NCBI GenBank assembly: GCA_024742475.1
Contig: JANSYI010000006.1
Span: forward strand, 124,001 to 188,000
Reading direction: 5' to 3'
Length of the DNA stretch: 64,000 nt
Source: a bacterium
Lineage (GTDB): Bacteria; Myxococcota_A; Polyangia; Nannocystales; Nannocystaceae
Numbering within the stretch: position 1 is the stretch's first letter; each line of letters opens with the position of its first letter. The position numbers and the translations under genes were made by a program. This document shows positions 29,058 through 36,947 of the stretch, piece after piece. The notes beneath the pieces are model-generated. The model did no database searches and was not told the origin of the DNA. It saw only the letters and a list, made by a program, of their open reading frames with translations.

Positions 29058-29971
29058 AGCAGCGCTCCCCAAAGCGGGAGCATCACCGCGGCGAGTAGCG
29101 ACGAGAGGACCACGGCGCCGGCGACACGGTCGGCCTCGACATCGGCGTCGTGGGCCATCGAGAACGTGGTGATCGCCAGCGGCATCGCTGCGAGCAGAAC
29201 GTGCAGCCGCACGAACTCGACCGAGAGCAGGCCCGCGGCGCGGCACGCAAGCCCAAGCCCCAAGACGACCGCCGGGGCCAGCAGCATGCGCACGGCGACC
29301 AAGCCGAGCACGGAGCGCCCCACCCTCGCGACCCTCGCCCGCTCGGCGTAGACGTGCAGCCCCAACAAGAACAGGGCCACGACCGCCGCGCTCGAGGCGA
29401 ACGGAGCGAGACCCTGCCCTGCCAGCGAACGCGCGCCGGGCGGAGCGTTGCGCAGCGCGAGCCCGGCGATGGGCGCCCACAGCAGCGGCATCCGCAGCAC
29501 TCGCGTGGCGACCGACGTCCACGGCGGAGGCTGCCCCGATCCGCGGGCGAGCAGCACGGGTCCCACGGTGACCGCACCGGTCACGTGCACTGCAACGGCG
29601 AGCGCGGCGGGGCCAGCACTCGACTCGCCCATCACCGCGGCGACATAGGGCAGCCCCAAATAGGCGACGTTTCCAAAGACCGCGCCCAAGCCGACGGCCG
29701 GGCGAGAGACACCTCGGCTCAGCGCCACCGTGATGGCCAAGGCCACGGGCCACAGCAGCCAAAACGCGGGCTCGGTGGGAATCGAGGCCGAGGGCAGCAG
29801 CAGGCCGCGGGCGACGAGCGCCGGGAAGCCGACGTACAGCGCGTAGCGATTGAGCACGGACACCGCTGCTTTGGGGTCGGCGAAGAGCCCCAGCGCGCCA
29901 CAGCCCGCACCGACGAGCGCTGGAACCGCCAGCTCGAGCAGGCGCAGCGCGTTGTCGAGCGCCGAGCTCAT
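29054..29971 (-). CDS. Auxin-efflux-carrier (AEC) family transporter
   Basis: 305 residues with about ten membrane segments, the size and spacing of the AEC (BART superfamily) transporters. These export or exchange small organic anions, for example malate. Family-like features: a first segment followed by GALGLF, the FGNVAYLGLPYV segment with Asn/Gly/Pro at the crossing point of the inverted repeats, and a C-terminal IATFSMAH-like ITTFSMAHDAD. The substrate is unknown. The ATG at 29971 overlaps the stop of the upstream metalloprotease gene (ATGA), so both are made together. Confidence 0.8.
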   Translation of the reverse strand: MSSALDNALRLLELAVPALVGAGCGALGLFADPKAAVSVLNRYALYVGFPALVARGLLLPSASIPTEPAFWLLWPVALAITVALSRGVSRPAVGLGAVFGNVAYLGLPYVAAVMGESSAGPAALAVAVHVTGAVTVGPVLLARGSGQPPPWTSVATRVLRMPLLWAPIAGLALRNAPPGARSLAGQGLAPFASSAAVVALFLLGLHVYAERARVARVGRSVLGLVAVRMLLAPAVVLGLGLACRAAGLLSVEFVRLHVLLAAMPLAITTFSMAHDADVEADRVAGAVVLSSLLAAVMLPLWGALL

Positions 29972-30681
29972 CGTCTCCGTCGTCGGCGGTTCTTCAGCAT
30001 TCCCTCGGCGAGCATCTCGCCGCTTCGCCGGCGCATGATCTCGACCTCGGGCTTGGCGAAAACGCGGTCGGGCCACGGCAGCGGACGCGGCCGCTTGTTC
30101 ATGATGCTGACGTCGTAGGTCGAGTGCGGCAGGCCGAAGAAATGACCCAGCTCGTGTGCCATCACCGTGGACTTCGCGATCGAGCTGAGAATGACCCAGC
30201 GCTTGGCCGTGTCCGGCCGGTAGCGCCAGTGCACGCCGCGGATGACCTCGCCGGCGATGTCGACGTCGGCCAGTCGCTCGACGACGAACACGTGCACCGC
30301 CCCGCGACCGAACACGTCCTTGCCCAGCGCGTCGCGATCCTTGCGGGTCTGCACATCGCCGACCTCGGCCGGCAAGGTGTCGACCGAGGCGACCTCGAAG
30401 CCCACCGAGATGACGGCGAACAGCGCGTTGGCGTGGGCGATCTGCTCGTACAGCCAAAGCGGCGTCTGGACCGGCGTGCCCTCGGGCGTGCCCTCGGACG
30501 TGACGACGTGCACGGCGAGGCCGTAGCAGCGCTTGGCCACCTCGGGACACCGCCCCGTCCCCGTCTCGAAGGCGCGAAAGCCCAGCGCGTCCTTGGCCAT
30601 CGCCACCTGGGCCACGTGTGTGGCCCATTCGGTGGGCAGCAGGCCGAGCGTGGCCGCGAACGCGATGGAGGCGGTGAGCAT
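29968..30681 (-). CDS. Metzincin-type zinc metalloprotease
   Basis: 237 residues. A short hydrophobic N-terminus resembles a signal peptide (about 1-16). The zinc site HELGHFFGLPH (176-186) is the full metzincin HExxHxxGxxH motif, with the Met-turn in SIMN (Met194), 8 residues after the third zinc ligand. The upstream 170 residues have no family I can name; the small size and short loop before the Met-turn recall archaemetzincin/pappalysin-like catalytic domains. The last residues are an Arg run (NRRRRRR), unusual for a secreted enzyme. The gene is coupled to the AEC transporter downstream and follows metF by 24 bases. Confidence 0.78.
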   Translation of the reverse strand: MLTASIAFAATLGLLPTEWATHVAQVAMAKDALGFRAFETGTGRCPEVAKRCYGLAVHVVTSEGTPEGTPVQTPLWLYEQIAHANALFAVISVGFEVASVDTLPAEVGDVQTRKDRDALGKDVFGRGAVHVFVVERLADVDIAGEVIRGVHWRYRPDTAKRWVILSSIAKSTVMAHELGHFFGLPHSTYDVSIMNKRPRPLPWPDRVFAKPEVEIMRRRSGEMLAEGMLKNRRRRRR

Positions 30682-30705
30682 GAGCGATGCGAGACCGGTG
30701 GGACG

Positions 30706-31632
30706 CTAGACCACGGCGGATCGGGAGAGCTGAAGGATCTCGAAGATCGCGCGCGTGGCAGGGCTCTTGTTGAGCGTATAGAAGTGAAGCCCCGCGACGC
30801 CCCGAGGACGCTTGCTGTAGGGGTCGGGAGCGGGCGGGTTGAGCAGCTGCTCACACTGGCGTGCGGAGTAGGACACCCCGGTCCAGAAGACCTCGTGCGG
30901 GTCGCCGTCGGCGCGGCGCAGCGCCTCGTGAAGCGGGGCGGGAATGGACGCGCCGCACATCTTGGTGAAGCGCTCCACCTGCGACACGTTGGTGACCGGC
31001 ATGATGCCCGCGAGGATCGGCACGCCGATTCCTGCCGCGCGCGCGCGCGCCTGCCAAGCGAGGAAGCCCAGGTTGTCGAAGAACAGCTGCGACACCAGGA
31101 AGTCCGCGCCGGCGTCGACCTTGCGGCGCAGGTTCGTCATGTCGTCCTCGGCCGATGGAGCCTCGGGGTGCACCTCGGGGTAACACGCCGCCCCAATGCA
31201 GAAGTCACCGCGCTCCCGCGCGAAGGCGACCAGCTCATTGGCGTAGCGCAGGCCGCCGTCGGTCGGCACGAACGCCTCCTGCCCCGCGGGCGGGTCGCCC
31301 CGCAGCGCGAGCACATTGCGGACGTCGGCCTCACCGAGCGAGTCCAGCACCCGCGCGAGCTCGTCCTTGGTGGCACCGACGCAGGTCAGATGCGCGAGGG
31401 GCTCGATTCCGAAGTCGCGGCGGATGCGGCGGACCAGCTGCAGCGTCCGCGTCCGCGTGCTGCCGCCTGCGCCATAGGTCACCGAGACGAAGTCGGGCTC
31501 CAGGGGCGCCAAGCGCTCCAGGGAGCGCAGCAGCGCCGCCTCGCCCTTTTCGGTCTTGGGCGGGAAGAACTCGAAGCTGAAGACGGGCCGCTTGTGGCGC
31601 AGGCGCTCGACGATCAACACGGCCCGCACCAT
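30706..31632 (-). CDS. metF: 5,10-methylenetetrahydrofolate reductase
   Basis: 308 residues, the usual bacterial MetF length. It reduces methylenetetrahydrofolate to methyltetrahydrofolate for methionine synthesis, using FAD. FSFEFFPPKTEKGE near the N-terminus contains the catalytic Glu and is diagnostic. VTYGAGGST, HLTCVGATKDE, LALRGDPP, FCIGAACYPEVHPE and QLFFD, which line the FAD and folate pocket, follow in order. Start at the ATG at 31632. It heads a minus-strand group with the metalloprotease and AEC transporter, without an evident functional link. Divergent from the M28 peptidase, 17 bases away. Confidence 0.95.
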   Translation of the reverse strand: MVRAVLIVERLRHKRPVFSFEFFPPKTEKGEAALLRSLERLAPLEPDFVSVTYGAGGSTRTRTLQLVRRIRRDFGIEPLAHLTCVGATKDELARVLDSLGEADVRNVLALRGDPPAGQEAFVPTDGGLRYANELVAFARERGDFCIGAACYPEVHPEAPSAEDDMTNLRRKVDAGADFLVSQLFFDNLGFLAWQARARAAGIGVPILAGIMPVTNVSQVERFTKMCGASIPAPLHEALRRADGDPHEVFWTGVSYSARQCEQLLNPPAPDPYSKRPRGVAGLHFYTLNKSPATRAIFEILQLSRSAVV

Positions 31633-31649
31633 AGCGCTATCCTCTGCGG

Positions 31650-32756
31650 ATGACCCGCGTTGCGATCTTCGGTGCTTTGGTGGTGTTTGCCGCGGCGTGT
31701 GGGGAGGACCCGGATCCGGCGGCCGGCTCCACCGGCCACGACGGAGCATCCGACGCCAGCACGCAGGCGGCCGCGACCGACGGCTCGTCCGGCCCGGCCT
31801 CGGGGGGCGCCGACAGCTCGAGCGGTGGCCCCGTCGCGTGCACCGACAGCCCCGATGCGATGGCAGACTGCGTCGATCAGGCGCTGTACGTCGACTCGCT
31901 GCAGTTCGTCGCACAGACCCGGGCCCCCACCGAGCCCCACTGGCAGGTCGTGCAAGACCACCTCGCTCAGCAGCTGACCGCCTTCGGATACGAGGTCGAG
32001 CTCGACGTCTACGAGACGGGTACCAACGTCATCGGGCGACTGCGGGGCACGCTGGGCACCTCGGACGTCATCATCTCGGCCCACTACGACTCGGTCAGCG
32101 ACTGCGAGGGCGCCGACGACAACGCCAGCGGCGTCGCCGGGGCGCTCGAGGCCGCCCGCGTGCTGGCGATGGGCGAGTACGAGAACGATCTGGTCATCGC
32201 GTTTTGGGACCAAGAGGAGGTCGGCCTGATCGGCGCGCGCTCCTACGTCAACCGTGCCGTCGACCGAGGCGACGACGTGGCCGCGAACTACAACCTGGAG
32301 ATGATCGGCTACACCGACGACACGCCCGGCGCACAGTCGGTCCCGACCGGATTCGACCTGGTGTTTCCCGAAGGGTACGCACAGGTCGAGGACCACGAGT
32401 TTCGCGGCGACTTCATCACGCTCGTCGCCGACGACCTCATCGCCGAGGGGGCCGCCGCGTTCGTCGAGCAGGCGCAGCGCCTCGAGCTGCGCACCATCCA
32501 CCTCGAGCTCGACGCCTCGCTGAAGACCAGCCCCCTGTTGTCCGACCTCCGGCGCTCGGATCACGCGCCGTTTTGGGACGTCGACTACCCAGCGATGATG
32601 ATCACCGACACCTCCGAGTTCCGGTACCCCAACTATCACTGCAACCCGGCGCCCGACGTGGTCGAAGACCTCGACCACCCGTTCTCCCGCAAGGTCGTCG
32701 CCGCGACGGTGGGCGCGTCGGCGCAGACCTTGGTGTTGCTGGGCCCGGCGAGCTAG
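31650..32756 (+). CDS. M28-family zinc aminopeptidase lipoprotein
   Basis: 368 residues. Signal peptide ending AAAC (Cys17), then a Ser/Ala/Gly/Asp linker to about residue 65. The M28 catalytic domain has its zinc ligands and catalytic acid in order: SAHYDSVSD (His, Asp), GADDNASGVAG (bridging Asp), FWDQEEVGLIGA (catalytic Glu and ligand Glu), NLEMIGYT (Asp/Glu position) and SDHAPFWD (last His). An extracytoplasmic exopeptidase that trims amino acids from peptides is expected. It ends 4 bases inside the convergent histidine-brace protein gene. Confidence 0.88.
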   Translation: MTRVAIFGALVVFAAACGEDPDPAAGSTGHDGASDASTQAAATDGSSGPASGGADSSSGGPVACTDSPDAMADCVDQALYVDSLQFVAQTRAPTEPHWQVVQDHLAQQLTAFGYEVELDVYETGTNVIGRLRGTLGTSDVIISAHYDSVSDCEGADDNASGVAGALEAARVLAMGEYENDLVIAFWDQEEVGLIGARSYVNRAVDRGDDVAANYNLEMIGYTDDTPGAQSVPTGFDLVFPEGYAQVEDHEFRGDFITLVADDLIAEGAAAFVEQAQRLELRTIHLELDASLKTSPLLSDLRRSDHAPFWDVDYPAMMITDTSEFRYPNYHCNPAPDVVEDLDHPFSRKVVAATVGASAQTLVLLGPAS

Positions 32757-33625
32757 TGTCGGCGCCGTCGAAGCACGAGCAGCACGGGCACGAGCGCGAG
32801 CAGGCCGGAACGCTGCGGCCTGCTCGCCGCGCAGCCACCCCCCCCGCTCGAGTCGTCCTGCCCCATGCCGCCCGTGCCCGTACCCGCGCCGGTCGTAGAG
32901 CCGCTCGACCCCGCCGCGGTGGGGTCGGGGTCACCGCCGGACTGTGTCGCGCCATTCGAGGTCTCGCCCGGCGTCCCCGTGGGGTCGGGCGAGCCGCTCG
33001 TAGTCCCTGGCTCGCCGCTGGTCCCCGGCTCACCGGTCGTGGTCCCGGGGTCTCCCGTCTCTCCACTCGCCCCCGGCGCAATCGAGATCTCCGCGCAGTG
33101 GTAGTAGAAGCACGGCGCCCCGTGGCTGGACATGTACTGGATCACCTGCAGGGTGCAGTTGTCGCAAGAGACGTCCTCGGGAAGCGTGACCTCGAACGAC
33201 TGCTCGCCGTCGAACGGCTCGGCGTGGGCGAGCATGCCGTCGGCGATCACCGGAAACACCGGGGGATCCATGATCTCCGTCATCGCGCACTCGTCCCCGG
33301 GGCCCGGCGTGATCGGAGGGTCGGCCGGAAGCTCGCTGACGTCGTTGGGCGCCAGCGCGACCCTGTAGTGGCCCGGGTGATAGATCTCCTCGTTGATCGT
33401 GATGGTGATCGTGTCGCCGGCCGTGAACGACGTGGTCGCCCCGGTCATCACCGCGTTCGAGTCTCCGCCGCACGGATAGACCTTCTGCGGATCTCCCAGG
33501 TCGTTCTGCTCGGTCATCGCCGGGGGCGCCTCGAGCCGGAAGTGGGCGCGAGCCTCACCGCTGGTCACCGCCGCCGCACACAGTGCAAGCCCACCGAACA
33601 TCGCCGAGGTCCAAAGCCGTCGCAT
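32753..33625 (-). CDS. Histidine-brace (LPMO-like, SCE4755-type) secreted protein with MYXO-CTERM-like tail
   Basis: 290 residues. The signal peptide ends ARA, so cleavage leaves His28 as the first residue of the mature protein (HFRLEAPP). A second His pair lies in YHPGHYRVAL. An N-terminal His plus an internal His is the copper histidine brace of lytic polysaccharide monooxygenases; the sequence matches, as I recall it, the SCE4755-type LPMO-like family (PCGG, GDTITI, SCDNCTLQVIQYM, FYYHCAEISI). A Gly/Ser/Thr/Pro linker (about 195-260) leads to GCAASRPQRSG, a hydrophobic helix and RRRR, the layout of the MYXO-CTERM sorting signal. Predicted to be exported, processed and displayed on the surface. 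Enzymatic activity is not proven for this family. Confidence 0.8.
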   Translation of the reverse strand: MRRLWTSAMFGGLALCAAAVTSGEARAHFRLEAPPAMTEQNDLGDPQKVYPCGGDSNAVMTGATTSFTAGDTITITINEEIYHPGHYRVALAPNDVSELPADPPITPGPGDECAMTEIMDPPVFPVIADGMLAHAEPFDGEQSFEVTLPEDVSCDNCTLQVIQYMSSHGAPCFYYHCAEISIAPGASGETGDPGTTTGEPGTSGEPGTTSGSPDPTGTPGETSNGATQSGGDPDPTAAGSSGSTTGAGTGTGGMGQDDSSGGGGCAASRPQRSGLLALVPVLLVLRRRRH

Positions 33626-33696
33626 CGGGCCTACGGTACCAGGGTCCCGGGGTCGGTGCCGCGATCGAGCCTACGGGTTCCGCACGTCCGTCAACC

Positions 33697-34449
33697 CTAG
33701 CGTACGCGGTTCACGTCGCCGGCGCGGACCACCTTCAGCCCCTCGTCCGTCCGAACGCGAAGCGCTCCATCCTCGTCGACATCGACCGCGACGCCCTCGA
33801 ACGACTCGTCCCCCGAGACCACCCGCACTCTCGTCCCGATCTGAACGTTGGCGTCGAGGTACGCCTGGCGATGCTCGTCGAAGCCCATCAGCAAGAACGC
33901 GTCGAGGCGACGCTCGAGCGCCTCGAGCAGGCGAGCGAGCAGCCCGGCGCGCTCGACCGGGCCCGCCACCCGCTCATCGAGCGCCACGGCGCGCTCGTGC
34001 AGCGCAGGGTCGATGCCCTCGCGGCGCAGGTTCACGCCGAAGCCGACGACCACCTCGACGTCCTGCGCCCACCGTGACTCGCACAGGACCCCGGCCAGCT
34101 TGCGGTGCCCGACGAGCACGTCGTTGGGCCACTTCAGACCGAGCCCCTCGATCGGTCCCAGGCCCTCGTAGAGACCCAGTCCCACCACGAGGCCGAGCGC
34201 CGAAAGGTCCCGGCGCGCCGAGCCGACGCGCAGGCCCACGCTGACGTAGAGATTGCCGCCGGGCGGAGAACTCCAGCTCCGTCCGTTGCGCCCACGTCCT
34301 GCGCTCTGGGTCTCGGCGGTAACCACGAGCCCGTGCGGGCCTCCCTCGCGCAACCACGACGCGGCGCGATCGTTGGTCGAGCCGAGCGAGGCGTGATGCT
34401 CGTGCGCATGGCCGAACACCCGCGTCGAGAGCGAGCGCAGCTCGACCAC
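33697..34449 (-). CDS. birA: Biotin--[acetyl-CoA-carboxylase] ligase (no DNA-binding domain)
   Basis: 250 residues. It attaches biotin to the biotin carrier protein through biotinyl-AMP. The biotin/ATP site is GRGRNGRSW (about 51-59), and the conserved KWPNDVLV with KLAGVLCE follows. The C-terminal SH3-like BPL domain (VRVVSGDESFEGVAVDVDED) is present. The N-terminal winged-helix repressor domain of E. coli BirA is missing, so it is a ligase only, not a regulator. It lies 1 base after nadC in a four-gene minus-strand operon. Confidence 0.92.
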   Translation of the reverse strand: MVELRSLSTRVFGHAHEHHASLGSTNDRAASWLREGGPHGLVVTAETQSAGRGRNGRSWSSPPGGNLYVSVGLRVGSARRDLSALGLVVGLGLYEGLGPIEGLGLKWPNDVLVGHRKLAGVLCESRWAQDVEVVVGFGVNLRREGIDPALHERAVALDERVAGPVERAGLLARLLEALERRLDAFLLMGFDEHRQAYLDANVQIGTRVRVVSGDESFEGVAVDVDEDGALRVRTDEGLKVVRAGDVNRVR

Positions 34450-34450
34450 G

Positions 34451-35293
34451 TCAGGCGAACTCGAACAGCAGCGACAGGTCGGCCGCTGGTGCGCTGTGGG
34501 TGAAGGCGCCCACGCTGATCACGTCGATACCGATGTCGGCGAGCGTCGAGACCCGCGCGAGCGTGATGTTGCCGCTGGCTTCGAGGATCACCGATCCCTT
34601 GTAGCGCGCGACCGCCTCGCGACAGGCGTCATCGTCCATGTTGTCGAGCATGATCACGTCGGCGCCCGCATCGACGGCGGTCTGGGCCTCTTCGAGGTTG
34701 AGCACCTCGCACTCGATGCGCAGCCCGTGAGGCGCTCGGTCGCGGGCCCGGCCGATCGCCGCGGCGATGCCTCCGGCCGCCCGGATGTGGTTCTCCTTGA
34801 TGAGCACGCCCGAGCTGAGATCGTTGCGATGATTGTGCCCGCCACCGCAGCGCACCGCGTAGCGCTGCAGCGCGCGCAACCCCGGGGTGGTCTTGCGCGT
34901 GTCGACGACGCGGCACTTGCCCGCGGCCGCGTCGGCGAACCGTCGGACGAGCGTTGCGGTGCCGCTGAGCCGCTGCATGAAGTTCAAGGCCGTACGTTCC
35001 GCGACCAGGATCGCCCGCGCAGGGCCCTCGAGCGTCGCGACCACGGTCTTCGGCTCGACGGTGGTGCCGTCGGCGACGACCACTTCGTAGCGGACGCTGG
35101 CATCGAGCATTGCGAATGCACGCGCCGCGATGGCCTGCCCCGCCAACGTCAGCGGCGCCTTCGCCACGATGCGCGCCCTCGCCTCGGCATCGGCGGAGAC
35201 GCAGGCCACCGTGGTGACGTCGCTTGCGGGAAGATCTTCGTCGAAGGCGCGCTGCAGCACGCGGTCGATTTCACCAAACTCGAGGTCTTGCAT
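34451..35293 (-). CDS. nadC: Nicotinate-nucleotide diphosphorylase (quinolinate phosphoribosyltransferase)
   Basis: 280 residues, typical NadC length. It makes nicotinate mononucleotide from quinolinate and PRPP in de novo NAD synthesis. Motifs in order: EDLPASDVTT, ERTALNFMQRLSGTAT, VVDTRKTTPGLR with the phosphate-binding Arg/Lys, YAVRCGGGHNHR, IKENHI and VDAGADVIMLDNM. Start at the ATG at 35293, which lies 23 bases inside the upstream HAD gene, so translation is coupled. No nadA or nadB is in the window; the NAD-salvage genes pnuC and NadR-like kinase are 5 kb away. Confidence 0.95.
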   Translation of the reverse strand: MQDLEFGEIDRVLQRAFDEDLPASDVTTVACVSADAEARARIVAKAPLTLAGQAIAARAFAMLDASVRYEVVVADGTTVEPKTVVATLEGPARAILVAERTALNFMQRLSGTATLVRRFADAAAGKCRVVDTRKTTPGLRALQRYAVRCGGGHNHRNDLSSGVLIKENHIRAAGGIAAAIGRARDRAPHGLRIECEVLNLEEAQTAVDAGADVIMLDNMDDDACREAVARYKGSVILEASGNITLARVSTLADIGIDVISVGAFTHSAPAADLSLLFEFA

Positions 35294-35972
35294 TGGTTTC
35301 CTTGGAGGGGCGGCCTTCGGCGGTCCACGTCGCGATCGGCCATCCGCGCGTGGCCGCGGCTCTACGCAGCCGAGGGTCGGGATTGATCACGTGCGCGTGC
35401 CCGACCCGATCGAGCATGGGCAGGTCGGAGATGCTGTCGCTGTAGAAGTGGCTCTCGTCCAGGTCGATGCCGTGCTCGAGGGCGAAACGCTCGGCGTGGT
35501 GGACCTTGCCCACCCCGTAACACGCGGGCTCGAAGTGCGTGCCGGTGAGCTTGCCGTCGACCACGTCGAGCTGCGTGCACAGCACGTGCGACACGTCCAC
35601 AGCGAGACCAACCGGGCGCGAGAGAAAGGGCGTGGCCGAGGTGAGCAGCACGAGCGTGTGGCCCTGGGCGCGGTGGTGTTCGATGGCCTGCCGAGCCTGC
35701 GTGCAGATCGCCCAGCGAACCTCACGCTCGAACCACTGCGCGACCTCCTCGTAGATCGGCTCGACCGCGCGGCCGCGGTATCCCGCGAGCACCTTGCGGG
35801 CCATCGCGTCGTAGTCGAGCAGGCCGAAGCGATACTGCGCGAGCCACAGCAGCGCCTGCGCCAGGCCGCGCGCGCCGAGCTGACGGGTCTTCCACTGGTA
35901 TCCGATCCACTTCGTGCCCGAGTTGACCTCGAGCACGGTGTTGTCGATATCGAAGAATGCGCCGACCCCCAT
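35271..35972 (-). CDS. HAD-superfamily (subfamily IB) phosphatase
   Basis: 233 residues from the ATG at 35972. The nucleophile motif FFDIDNTVLE (DxDxT), motif II Ser/Thr in LLTSATP, and the motif III/IV part FYSDSISDLPML with an Asp pair are intact; the helical cap lies between motifs I and II. HAD-IB enzymes include phosphoserine phosphatase and phospholipid-phosphate phosphatases; the substrate here is not clear. It sits between the CPBP protease gene (2 bases away) and nadC (23-base overlap). Confidence 0.87.
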   Translation of the reverse strand: MGVGAFFDIDNTVLEVNSGTKWIGYQWKTRQLGARGLAQALLWLAQYRFGLLDYDAMARKVLAGYRGRAVEPIYEEVAQWFEREVRWAICTQARQAIEHHRAQGHTLVLLTSATPFLSRPVGLAVDVSHVLCTQLDVVDGKLTGTHFEPACYGVGKVHHAERFALEHGIDLDESHFYSDSISDLPMLDRVGHAHVINPDPRLRRAAATRGWPIATWTAEGRPSKETNARPRVW

Positions 35973-35974
35973 GG

Positions 35975-36814
35975 CTACCGCGGGAATGTACTGGCCAGCA
36001 GGATCGCCATCAACAGGTTGGAAGCCGCGTGAAAGAGCGCCGGCGCCCACAGCGTGTTGCTCTTGCGCCACAGCCACGAGAACACCAGGGCCGGAAAGAA
36101 GGTGGCCAGACGTGACACCTCCGCCATGCCGACGAGGTGCCCGACCGCAAACAGCAGGCTGGCCAGCAACGCCCCGAGGCCGATCTTCACGCCCAGAACC
36201 CGGGTCTTGGGCACCCAGCGCTCCTCGAGCGCGCTCATCAGGTAACCCCGGTGAAACACCTCCTCGGGCAGCGCGATGGCGAATACCTCGACCGCCACAG
36301 CCAGCACGATGCCCAGGCCGCCGTACTTCAGCCAGTCCGCCGGCAGGTGGAACGACGCGGGCCAGAACCCGCCGCCGTGGGCACGACAGAGTCGGCCGAG
36401 ATAGGTCTCCAGGCCTCCGGCCGCCGGTGTCAGCGACTCGACCGCGATCACCGGGGAGAGGAGCGAAAGGTCGCCGCTGCAGACCTGCTGATAGAAGTAG
36501 AAGAAGCCCAGCACGAACGGCGGAAACACGATCAGCGCCATCACGCCGGCCACCTTCGCGCCGCGCCAGTCCCACGGCGGCACAACCCCGCCCGGCCCCA
36601 CCTGGTACTTCGCCTGCCGCTCCTCGTCGTGTTTGAGCATCCACTGCGGCAGGAAGTAGAAGGCCCCGATGAGCGCGAGGTAGCGCAGGTCTGGGTGAAG
36701 GCCCACGAACCCCAGCACCGCGTACACGGCGTACAGTCCGGCCGTCGCCGCCAGCGCCCGCATCGCGACCTGCTTCGCCGTGCGCATGTGCGCCCTCGGT
36801 TGCTCGTCGGCCAC
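35975..36814 (-). CDS. CPBP-family glutamic-type intramembrane protease
   Basis: 279 residues with about seven or eight membrane segments. The CPBP/Abi motifs are complete: PEEVFHRGYL with Glu184, Glu185 and Arg189 (EExxxR), FAVGHLVG with His226, and FHAASN with His262 and Asn266 (HxxxN). Members cleave within membranes, for example CAAX-tail or exported-protein sorting signals; myxobacterial relatives include the proteases proposed to process MYXO-CTERM tails. A MYXO-CTERM-like protein is encoded 2.4 kb away, so a sorting role is possible but not shown. First gene of the operon with the HAD phosphatase, nadC and birA. Divergent from cydA. Confidence 0.85.
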   Translation of the reverse strand: MADEQPRAHMRTAKQVAMRALAATAGLYAVYAVLGFVGLHPDLRYLALIGAFYFLPQWMLKHDEERQAKYQVGPGGVVPPWDWRGAKVAGVMALIVFPPFVLGFFYFYQQVCSGDLSLLSPVIAVESLTPAAGGLETYLGRLCRAHGGGFWPASFHLPADWLKYGGLGIVLAVAVEVFAIALPEEVFHRGYLMSALEERWVPKTRVLGVKIGLGALLASLLFAVGHLVGMAEVSRLATFFPALVFSWLWRKSNTLWAPALFHAASNLLMAILLASTFPR

Positions 36815-36947
36815 GCTGGCGGGAGTCTACGCCAAGCCCAACGCCTCTCGGGGGCTCACGCCCGAAAACGAAGCCACGGGCGGGGTTTTCGGCTCGCGCC
36901 GACTTGCCGGGCGGTGTACCCAGCGGTAGGGACGCAGCAGGCAGACC

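Noticed and set aside
27852..29762. Long minus-strand frame opposite the MopE-type gene, rich in Val
   Set aside because: The Val-richness is the antisense of the Asp codons (GAC read as GTC); the plus-strand repeats explain it.
36859..36882. Six-bp stem with a nearby T-run upstream of cydA as an attenuator
   Set aside because: Stem too short and loop too long (12 bases) to support a regulatory call.
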